Shown here piece by piece: positions 16,920 through 24,670 of a stretch of 64,000 nt of DNA. Below the pieces are notes generated by a model that was given only the letters and a program-made list of their open reading frames with translations, had not been told where the DNA came from and ran no database searches. Both the position numbers and the translations under genes were made by a program. Positions within the stretch are counted from its first letter, which is position 1, and every line of letters starts with the position of its first letter. The stretch comes from CAWHHZ01 sp963829355 (GTDB lineage Bacteria > Acidobacteriota > Thermoanaerobaculia > Gp7-AA8 > JAHWKK01). The stretch lies in assembly GCA_963829355.1 (NCBI GenBank), contig CAWHHZ010000008.1, forward strand, positions 433,062 through 497,061, written 5' to 3'.

Positions 16920-17396
16920 TCAGATGGACTGACTCCTTCTGACGAAGGCGAGCTTCAACTCCCCGAGGTGTGCCTTGAGGTAGTCGCTCTCCTCGGGCGT
17001 CAGATTGCCCTCTGTCTTCTTCTCGAGCATCTCGATGATGTCGATCATCTGCCGGGCCCCCTGAATATCGATCTCCGGCTCTGCACGATACGGGTTTCGC
17101 ACCATGCCCAGCGCCATGTACGCGTTGACCACCAGCGAATCCACGAAGCTCGTGAACAAGGTCCCTGGATGCTCCGGCTCCTCGCCCATTCTCTGCGCGG
17201 ATCCAGGCTCAGCCTGATCCCGTCGTGGCTCCTCACGCTTCGGCTCTGTGGCCTCGGGCGGTTTTGGAGTCTCGACTTTCGGACTCGGCTCCTCACTCTT
17301 GTCGACGGCCGAAGGATCGCGCAGATCCCCCTCGTCAGTGAAAAGCCGCTTGTCCGTCACTTTGATGGATGGCCTGGACGTCCCTTCTTTAGACAA
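16920..17396 (-). CDS. DUF1844 domain protein
   Basis: The 158-residue protein has a charged, Pro/Glu-rich N-terminal half and a C-terminal DUF1844 domain: FTSFVDSLVVNAYMALG, IDIIEMLEKKTEGNLTPEE and LKLAFV. The function is unknown. I chose the TTG at 17396 because AGGAGG lies 9 bases upstream; the longer ORF from GTG 17414 would put that Shine-Dalgarno sequence inside the gene. It is first in the operon with the TPR and DUF4388 genes. Confidence 0.8.
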   Translation of the reverse strand: MSKEGTSRPSIKVTDKRLFTDEGDLRDPSAVDKSEEPSPKVETPKPPEATEPKREEPRRDQAEPGSAQRMGEEPEHPGTLFTSFVDSLVVNAYMALGMVRNPYRAEPEIDIQGARQMIDIIEMLEKKTEGNLTPEESDYLKAHLGELKLAFVRRSQSI

Positions 17397-17547
17397 AACT
17401 CCCCACCTCCTCACGATCGTCTCTCAAACGATCCTGAGACCAATCAAGGACTTGGTGGCGAATCTTACCACCCTGCCAATCGGTTGCGAAAGAAGTCCTT
17501 GCACTGCCGGCATCCGGGCAGGCTTTCCGCAAGAGAGCTCATCTCAG
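17397..17547. other. Leader region of the DUF1844 operon; no gene seen
   Basis: The stretch contains the operon's ribosome site and a small potential hairpin (GATCGT / ACGATC) around 17411-17429. Nothing else is recognisable. Confidence 0.4.
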
Positions 17548-17818
17548 AGGCTGTGAAAGAATCCAGCGTACCCTGCGTTACGGGCGCAGCGAGTCTCGAG
17601 CGCGCGGAGCAGCGACGCAGCGATGTGGTTCATCGGAAAGGAGCTGCGACAACGCGATCGGCGACGCCCCGCCCGTAACCCTTTGGGCTGGCGGTGGTTA
17701 CGGCCCGATCTCCGCGTCACTCGTCGTCACCGAGGAACCACCGCGACTCCTCCTCGTTCCTTGAGCTCGAACCGTAAGCACCACCAGCGCAGGGCACGCT
17801 GGATTTTTTCACAGCCTC
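17548..17818. mobile_element. MITE-like element with 31-bp terminal inverted repeats
   Basis: GAGGCTGTGAAAGAATCCAG plus CGTACCCTGCG at 17548-17578 is inverted at 17788-17818 with 29 of 31 bases matching. The interior has further palindromes (TTACGGGCG near 17580 against CGCCCGTAA near 17672) and no believable ORF. Size, inverted ends and lack of coding fit a non-autonomous transposon remnant, but no target-site duplication is obvious and no second copy is in the window. Confidence 0.5.
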
Positions 17819-17935
17819 TCAGGAGAGCGCCTCTCGGCCGTTTCGGTTTCAGACAGGAGGAATCGGATCGGCCGCGGCGACATTTGAAGACTCGTGATCC
17901 GGCCGGACGATTTCAGAAATCATCGAAGACCCGAG

Positions 17936-19142
17936 ATGCCGACCGAGAACACCGGCTCTGCCGACCCTTCATCCGGCCGGCTGCTCTCGATCCTGCACGT
18001 TCACCAGAAGACGAGCCTCAGTACGGGTTCAGTTCAGCAGATGATGCAGGCGGCCGCGGGTCTACGGGCACGGGGGCATCGAGTGGCTGTGATCACCCCG
18101 CGTTCGGATCAGATCGAGGCGGCTGCCGCCAGGATCGACGTCGGCGCCCATCCCGTGGAGTTTCGTCACATGCTCGACATGCAAAGTGTGCTCGAGCTGC
18201 GACGAATCATCCACGAGCAGACAACCCGATGTGGTCCATATCCACAAGGGACGGGCTCACTGGCTGACTCTCGTGGCCCTCCTCGGCAACCGTCGCCCAG
18301 TGCTCATCGCCAACCGCGGCGTCTCCTTCCCCCTGACATTCCTGAACCGGGCGAAGTACCGGATCTCCCGGACCGACCGCGTCGTCACCGTCTGCGGAGC
18401 AATCAGGGATGTGATCATCCGAAGCGGTAAGGTCTCTCCTGACAAAATTGAAGTCGTGTATGCAGGAACGGACATGAACCGGTTCAGCCCCGAGAAGGTC
18501 GATCGTGTCCGCTTCAGAACAGAGGCGGGGATCTCCGCCACCACATTCGTCGTACTTCTGTCAGGGACGCGCATCTGGAAAGGGTGGATAGAGGCCGTCG
18601 AGGCCTTCGAGTCGCTTCGGGAACTCATTCCCGACAGCATGCTGCTGATCGTGGGCAACGACGGACCCGAACGTGAAGCAACCGTACGATCCCATCTCGA
18701 GCGGAAGGACCTCCTGGACGTCGTGCACGTCCTGGGCTACCGTGCCGACATCGAACAGATTATCGCAGCCGCGGATGTCACCGTCGATGCCTCCTGGGAC
18801 GGGACCGGAATCACCGGAACGGTCAGGGAGTCAATGGCCGTCGGAACAGCAGTCATCGCCACTGATTGCGGCGGCAACCGTGAACTTCTGCACGACCCGC
18901 GGCTCGGATGGCTGATCGAGCCGCGGAATACAGCGCAACTGCGTGACGCGATGGTCGAGGCCGCCACGGACCCCGGAAAGAGATCCGCGATCGCACGAGA
19001 GGCGATGGCCTACGTCCGCCCGAGGTTCTCCATCGAAAGCAGGATAGACCGGCTCGAGGCGCTCTATCTCGACGCGATGCAAAAGCGGAGACTGCTCACA
19101 CAGCCGTCGAGGACGGAATCGGAAGCAGGTTACTCCGGATGA
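17936..19142 (+). CDS. GT4 family glycosyltransferase, frameshifted once
   Basis: The N-terminal Rossmann half (LLSILHVHQKTSLSTGSVQQ, GLRARGHRVAVITP) is read from ATG 17936, and the rest (PDVVHIHKGRAHWLTLVALL onward) in the next frame. Removing one base near 18220-18227 gives a 401-residue protein. The C-terminal half has the GT4 pattern: VYAGTDMNRFSPEK, VVLLSGTRIWKGW, and the donor-sugar site around ESMAVGTAVIATDCGG. It likely adds a sugar in surface glycan or glycolipid synthesis. It overlaps the next gene by 4 bases (ATGA), so the pair is translated together. Confidence 0.8.
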
Positions 19143-20230
19143 AACAGGCGTCTCCCCGGAAGAACGCAGTGAGAATCGTGGTCATCGCCGTACTCACGAT
19201 CGGTCTGCTCGCGCTCTTTCTCAGAGAGAGTGACCTCGCCGAGGTCGGATCGCTGCTCCGCCGGATCAACTTCGCCTGGCTCCTCCCCGGTTTCGCCGCG
19301 AACCTCATCGCTCTCACGCTGCGATCCCTCCGATGGAGAATCATCCTGAACCCCGACTCTCCACCACCGATCTACGCGACGTTCTTCTCGACCGCCATCG
19401 GGTTCATGTCTTCGGCGCTTCTCCCCGTGCGGGCAGGTGACGTGATCCGGCCAGCTCTTCTGAGCCGGCGTACCGACATCCGTTTCTCCTCGGCACTCGG
19501 CACCGTAGTCACTGAGCGACTTCTCGATCTGACGTCGATCATCACGCTGTTTCTCACGTTCGTTGCTCTGGCACTCAGCGGCGGTACCAGCCTGCCGCTG
19601 GAACGTATGGCGTTCCTCCGTGGCGCGGGAATCGTCGCGCTCGGGCTCCTCGGAGGGATCATCACGCTGGTCGTCGCCTCCTACAGATTCCAGACTCCAG
19701 CTCGACGGCTCGTCTCCAGATTCGCAAAGCTTCTTCCCGAACGATTCCGCGAGAGTCTTGTGAACCTCTTCGACTCCTTCGTTTCATCTCTCCGCCTGCC
19801 CAGCCGTCCCGAAAAGCTTCTCCTCGTCCTGGGATTCACCGTGCTGATCTGGCTCTGCCTGACATCCCAGTTCTACTTCGTGATGCAGTCGTTCGGAAGA
19901 CCTCTGCCGTTCACGGCGAGTTTTCTCGTCACCGCCCTCTCCATTCTGGGCTTCTCGATTCCCACCCCGGGTGGCGTCGGCGGCTTTCACAAGGCTTGTC
20001 AGATCGTGCTCGTGACGTTCTACGGCTTCTCGATCGACACATCGGTTGCCGTAGCCCTCGTCTTTCATCTCGTCGGTACCGCACCAGTCCTGACCACGGG
20101 CGCCGTCCTGTTCCTGAAAGAAGGACTGACTTGGCGGCAGATCGAGGAGATCGAAGAAGAGGTGGAGCAGGATGAAGAAGACGTCTCCAAGATCAAAGGC
20201 CAAAGAGAGATCAAGAAACTGTCATCCTGA
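19139..20230 (+). CDS. Flippase-like / LPG-synthase transmembrane domain protein
   Basis: The 363-residue protein has about eight membrane helices and matches the lysylphosphatidylglycerol-synthase TM (UPF0104, AglD/YbhN-like) family, with LRSLRWRIIL, LLPVRAGDVIRPALLSRR, TERLLDL and IPTPGGVGGFHKA. Such proteins often accompany glycosyltransferases and are thought to move lipid-linked sugars. Overlap with the GT4 gene supports a shared lipid-glycan role. The last codons (Leu-Ser-Ser-stop) are read from the left end of a palindromic repeat, so the original C-terminus may have been altered by its arrival. Confidence 0.85.
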   Translation: MKQASPRKNAVRIVVIAVLTIGLLALFLRESDLAEVGSLLRRINFAWLLPGFAANLIALTLRSLRWRIILNPDSPPPIYATFFSTAIGFMSSALLPVRAGDVIRPALLSRRTDIRFSSALGTVVTERLLDLTSIITLFLTFVALALSGGTSLPLERMAFLRGAGIVALGLLGGIITLVVASYRFQTPARRLVSRFAKLLPERFRESLVNLFDSFVSSLRLPSRPEKLLLVLGFTVLIWLCLTSQFYFVMQSFGRPLPFTASFLVTALSILGFSIPTPGGVGGFHKACQIVLVTFYGFSIDTSVAVALVFHLVGTAPVLTTGAVLFLKEGLTWRQIEEIEEEVEQDEEDVSKIKGQREIKKLSS

Positions 20231-20350
20231 GCGAAGCGAAGGATCGGGCAAGTCCTGACTGCCGCGCCCTTTCCGTCCTGACTGGCGGGACGTACGCGAT
20301 CCTTCGGCCGTCCTCCTCCCGCTTCGCGGGATCCGGCGGCTCAGGATGAC
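20221..20350. repeat. GTCATCCTGAGC palindromic element, copy 4
   Basis: It starts GTCATCCTGAGCGAAGCGAA and ends CCGGCGGCTCAGGATGAC. The right arm includes the CTCCTCCCGCTTCGCGGGAT insertion also found in copies 5 and 7. Its first ten bases encode the end of the flippase-like gene. A short run of 7-bp units (GACGACTGGCGACCGGCGAC) follows at about 20371-20391. Confidence 0.85.
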
Positions 20351-20393
20351 AACCGTTATTTCAGACGAGTGACGACTGGCGACCGGCGACTGT

Positions 20394-20399
20394 TATAGA
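20394..20399 (+). promoter_or_regulatory. Candidate -10 element of nrdR
   Basis: TATAGA, followed by a GC-rich discriminator (CTCGCGC), lies 18 bases before the nrdR start. No good -35 is visible. Confidence 0.35.
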
Positions 20400-20416
20400 C
20401 TCGCGCTGTTGAAACG

Positions 20417-20887
20417 ATGAAGTGTCCTTACTGCGGGTTTGTTCGCGATCGAGTCGTGGATTCCCGAGAGAGCCGGGAAGGGGACGTGATCCGTCGTCGT
20501 CGGCAGTGTCTCGACTGCGAGAAACGTTTCACGTCCTACGAAAAGATCGAGTCGATCCCGTTCCAGATCGTAAAGCGGGACGAGCGGCGCGAGCCCTACG
20601 ACCGCGAGAAACTGATGAAGGGTCTGCGGATCGCGACCCGAAAGCGACCCGTCCCGGCAGCAAAGCTCGAAGACATTGCCGACGAGATCGAGATCATGAT
20701 GCAGGAGTCGTCGATGCGGGAGATCTCGAGTCTCGAGTTGGGAAATCTCGTCATGAAGAAACTCAGACCGCTCGACCAGGTTGCGTACGTCAGGTTCGCA
20801 TCGGTCTATCGCCGCTTCGAGGACGTCGAAGAGTTCATCGAGGAGCTCGATGACCTGCGCCGGAGACGAAGCGAGGACCCGTCATGA
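20417..20887 (+). CDS. nrdR: Transcriptional repressor NrdR
   Basis: The 156-residue protein has the NrdR zinc ribbon (Cys3, Cys6, Cys31, Cys34 in MKCPYCGF and RRQCLDC) and an ATP-cone domain (VKRDERREPYDREKLMKGLR). NrdR binds (d)ATP and represses ribonucleotide reductase genes; none is in the window. Length is normal for the family. lon begins 92 bases downstream on the same strand, an arrangement that allows co-transcription. Confidence 0.96.
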   Translation: MKCPYCGFVRDRVVDSRESREGDVIRRRRQCLDCEKRFTSYEKIESIPFQIVKRDERREPYDREKLMKGLRIATRKRPVPAAKLEDIADEIEIMMQESSMREISSLELGNLVMKKLRPLDQVAYVRFASVYRRFEDVEEFIEELDDLRRRRSEDPS

Positions 20888-20979
20888 GAGGAACCGTAAA
20901 GGAACGTCTGTTGCAGTCGAAATCGGGCTGCACGAGTCCTCCGTCCAATACTGTTCAGGAAAGAGCTCGAGGTTAAGCA

Positions 20980-23429
20980 ATGGCGGAACAGAACGAACTC
21001 CAAAACGAAGAAGCCATCAAGATTCCCGACGTCCTTCCGGTCCTTCCGCTGAAGGACCTCGCCATCTTCCCGTACATCATCGTTCCGCTCTCGGTTTCAC
21101 GCGAGAAATCGATCAACGCGGTGGACCAGTCCCTTGCCGAGAACCGCGTCATCATGCTCAGCGCGCAGAAGGACTACCAGAACGAGGACCCGGGAGAGGA
21201 TGACGTTCATCGCGTCGGCACGGTCGCGATCATCATGCGCATGCTGAAGCTTCCGGACGGACGGATCCGCATTCTCGTTCAGGGTCTCTCGCGCGCACGC
21301 ATCGACTATTTCATTCAGACGGCTCCGTTCTTCAAGGCGAAGATCACCAGGCTCGAAGAACAATCGGTTCCCGACAAGACGCTCGAAGTCGAAGCGATGA
21401 TTCGCTCGATCAAACAAAATCTCGACAAAGCCGTAAACCTCGGGAAGGCAATCTCCCCCGAGGTGATGGTGATCGCCGCGAATCTCGACGATCCGGCACG
21501 GCTCGCGGACCTGGCCGCATCGAATCTCGATCTGAAGCTCGACGAGGCTCAGGGGCTCCTCGAAACGATCGATCCGCTCGAACGGCTCAAGCGCGTCAAC
21601 GACCTGCTCAACCGCGAAATCAATGTTCTACAGATGCAGCAGGAGATCTCATCCGCCGCCCAGGGAGAGATGAACAAGACGCAGACGGGAGTACTTCCTC
21701 CGCCAGCAGATGAAGGCAATCCAGTCGGAGCTTGGCGAGGGAGAGGAGCTCGCCGAGGAAATCGAGAACTACCGCAACAAGATCGAAGAGAAGAAGATGA
21801 GCGAAGAGGCGAAGGAAGAGGTCGAGAAACAGATCCGGCGTCTCGAACGCTCTCATCCGGATTCGGCCGAAACCTCGATTATCAGGACGTACCTGGACTG
21901 GATGACGGGGCTGCCGTGGGGCGTGATGTCGGACGACAACCACGACCTCGCCCACGCGCGTGAGATTCTCGACGAGGACCACTACGACCTCGAGAAGATC
22001 AAGGAGCGGATCCTCGAGTACCTCGCGGTGCGCAAGCTGAAGGGGACCAAGATGAAGGGTCCCATCCTCTGCTTCGTCGGACCTCCGGGAGTGGGAAAGA
22101 CCTCGCTCGGCCGCTCGATCGCCCGCGCTCTCGACCGAAAGTTCGTGCGCATATCTCTCGGCGGAGTACGCGACGAAGCGGAGATCCGCGGACATCGGCG
22201 GACGTACGTCGGCGCCCTTCCGGGACGCATCATTCAGGGGATCAACCAGGCGGGTACGGCAAACCCCGTGTTCATGCTCGACGAAGTCGACAAGATCGGT
22301 GCTGATTACCGCGGGGACCCATCCTCGGCACTTCTCGAGGTGCTCGATCCCGGAACAGAACGACACCTTCCGCGATCACTATCTCGGTGTCACGTACGAT
22401 CTGTCGAACGTCATGTTCGTCGTCACGGCAAACGTTCTCGACACGATTCAGCCCGCGTTCCTCGACCGCATGGAAGTCATCCGTCTCTCAGGCTATACGG
22501 ACGAAGAGAAGGTGATGATCGCAAAGCAACACCTCATTCCGAAGCAGATGGAAGAGAACGGCATCGCTCAGACCGAGGTCATCTGGACCGACAGCGGAAT
22601 CATGAAGGTGATCACGGGCTATACGAAGGAAGCCGGCCTCAGAAATCTCGAGCGCGAGATCGGAAAGATCTGCCGGAAGATCGCGATGGCGGTCGCCGAA
22701 GGAAAAGAGAAGAAGTCGTACCGGCTTTCCGAGTCGGCCGTGGAAAACTACCTCGGCCCGATGAAACACTACGCCGAGGAGCTTCTCGAGCGCGATCAGG
22801 TAGGAGTCGCGACCGGACTGGCCTGGACGGCAGTCGGAGGAGACATCCTCTTCATCGAGGCCACATCCGTGCGCGGCAAGGGGAAGCTGCAGCTCACCGG
22901 TCAGCTCGGCGAGGTGATGAAGGAATCGGCACAGGCCGCGCTCACCTATGCTCGCGTGCACGCCGACGAGAGCGGCATCCCTGCGGACTTCTTCGAGAAT
23001 CACGACATCCACATCCACGTTCCGGCTGGAGCGATCCCGAAGGACGGTCCATCAGCAGGCATCACGATCACCGCGGCGATCATCTCGGTGCTCACCAGCC
23101 GTCCAGTTCGGCGCAACGTGGCGATGACCGGCGAGGTCACCCTTCGCGGAGAAGTGCTCCCGATCGGTGGCGTGAAGGAGAAGGTGCTCGCAGCGCGCGC
23201 AGCCAAGATCAACGAGGTAATCCTTCCAAAGCTCAACCAGCGCGATCTGTCCGACATACCGGAAAACCTGAAGCGTGACATCCGCTTCCACTTCGTCGAC
23301 AACGTCAAGGAAGTTCTGGAGATCGCTCTGCTGGCTCCCGAGGCCGCCGAGCAGAAAACGGTCGAGCGCGCCGGGCGGGAAGCCGAGAAGCTGAGCGAGC
23401 CCGAAAAGGAGCCAGCCACCGCCGGGTGA
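20980..23429 (+). CDS. lon: ATP-dependent protease Lon, frameshifted twice
   Basis: Three frames combine into a complete Lon of about 815 residues. The N-terminal substrate domain (LPVLPLKDLAIFPYIIVPLS) is read from ATG 20980. An extra base near 21685 (after MNKTQ) shifts the frame. The AAA+ part follows, with GPPGVGKTSLGRSIARAL, HRRTYVGALPGRII and MLDEVDKIGADYRGDPSSAL. A second extra base at about 22352 precedes EQNDTFRDHYLGVTYDLSNV and the protease domain, with catalytic Ser in KDGPSAGITIT and Lys in PIGGVKEKVLAA. The span minus two bases is a whole number of codons. Lon is usually kept intact, so error is more likely than decay. Confidence 0.9.
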
Positions 23430-23744
23430 TCAGCACTGCTCGAGGCAGACCCAGATCGCGTCGTCGACGATCCTGACGCTCCGGCCGGCCTGACTCACGA
23501 TATCGTTCCAGTCCGTGGAGGAGCTTGCCCTCCCAGCAGCGATGCAATCGAGGATCCGCTGCAGACGTCCTTCTGAGGGAATCGCACGATCATCGGCAAA
23601 ACAGGAACCGTCCACCGCCTCGACAGTGTCTCCGCTTCGGCGAAGAACGATCATCGCGCCAGCAGATCGGAACACGCGCGGCACACCCTCCTCGAGCTCC
23701 GCCATCACTGCCACCTTTGTAAATCTCGATTCGAAAGGATCCAT
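23430..23744 (-). CDS. Hypothetical protein, possibly a Rieske-like fold lacking cluster ligands
   Basis: A 104-residue protein convergent with lon; its stop meets the lon stop with no gap. The pattern VAVMAELEEGVPRVFRSAGA, then VEAVDGSCFADDRAIPSEGR, resembles Rieske/NirD-type domains (VxELxEGxP... DGxCPHxGxPLSEGR) but the CxH and CxxH ligands are absent. I do not recognise a family with confidence. The ribosome site is weak. Confidence 0.45.
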   Translation of the reverse strand: MDPFESRFTKVAVMAELEEGVPRVFRSAGAMIVLRRSGDTVEAVDGSCFADDRAIPSEGRLQRILDCIAAGRASSSTDWNDIVSQAGRSVRIVDDAIWVCLEQC

Positions 23745-23797
23745 CGCAACGCATGATATCGCGCGGGAACGGTCAAGTGGCTGAAAGGCGAGAGTTC

Positions 23798-23923
23798 GTC
23801 ATCCTGAGCGCCAGCGAAGGATCGCGTACGGCATGACTCGCTCTGACTTCCGGCGAGTATGACTCCACGCGATCCTTCGACCGTCCTCCTCCCGCTTCGC
23901 GGGATCCGGCGGCTCAGGATGAC
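23798..23923. repeat. GTCATCCTGAGC palindromic element, copy 5
   Basis: It runs from GTCATCCTGAGCGCCAGCGA to CCGGCGGCTCAGGATGAC, with the same right-arm CTCCTCCCGCTTCGCGGGAT insertion as copy 4. It lies between the hypothetical gene and bioY. Confidence 0.85.
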
Positions 23924-23961
23924 TGTCTGTCCGCGCTACGGGGCGAGGAGCTGAAAGCCTC

Positions 23962-24561
23962 TCAGCGGTCGATGCGGCCGATGAAGGCCTGGATCGACGG
24001 CAGAATTGCAGCGGCAATCACGATCTTCAGAATGTCGCCCGCCACGAAAGGAGCCGTGCCGAGAGCGAAAGCCCTCGCCGGACCGAGACCCATCGCAGTC
24101 GTCAGCCAGGACCACCCACCGAGATGGATCAGGGCGATTCCTGCGGCCATCATCGGAACGGTTGTCAGTACGCTTCGACTCCATCCACGCTCCGAAAACC
24201 AACCGGTCACCCAGGCTACGAGCGGGTATGACAGGAGGTAGCCTGCCGTCGGCCCCGCAACGAGCCACATCACACCGCCTCTGCCGCTCGCAAAGACCGG
24301 AAGACCGGTCGCACCCTCGAACAGATAGAGCGCAGCGGCCGCGGCGCCCCTGGATGAGCCGAGAACAGCGCCGACGAGCAGGATTGCCATCGGCTGCAGC
24401 GTCATCGGTACCGGGGAGAAGGGAACTGGCACCGAGACTTGCGCCGAGATCGCGATGATCAGCGAGGCGGCGATCACGAGCAGCAGATCCCTTACGAGAG
24501 CGTGCTCGGAAGCGGAGGTCCGAATGAATGCCGGAATGGTCGTTGTCTTCTGATTCTGCAT
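23962..24561 (-). CDS. bioY: Biotin transporter BioY (ECF S component)
   Basis: The 199-residue membrane protein has six predicted helices and BioY signatures: AQVSVPVPFSPVPMTLQ, LPVFASGRGG, and GPTAGYLLSYPLVAWVTG. BioY binds biotin and imports it alone or with a shared ECF energising module. AGGAG lies 6 bases before the start. It fits with birA in this window, although no common operon exists. It follows the MMPL exporter by 109 bases on the same strand. Confidence 0.92.
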   Translation of the reverse strand: MQNQKTTTIPAFIRTSASEHALVRDLLLVIAASLIIAISAQVSVPVPFSPVPMTLQPMAILLVGAVLGSSRGAAAAALYLFEGATGLPVFASGRGGVMWLVAGPTAGYLLSYPLVAWVTGWFSERGWSRSVLTTVPMMAAGIALIHLGGWSWLTTAMGLGPARAFALGTAPFVAGDILKIVIAAAILPSIQAFIGRIDR

Positions 24562-24670
24562 CTTGAGCTCCTCGAATATTCAGGCGGCATGATAGCGGAT
24601 TTGGCCGCGGCCCGCATTTCAGAACCGCAGGAAACAGACAGTGATCAGAATGTCCGGACGGCGAGGCCGC

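Noticed and set aside
17548..17818. Structured RNA or riboswitch
   Set aside because: The long perfect-end inverted repeat and coding-free interior fit a MITE better; there is no downstream gene with the right spacing or a known aptamer pattern.
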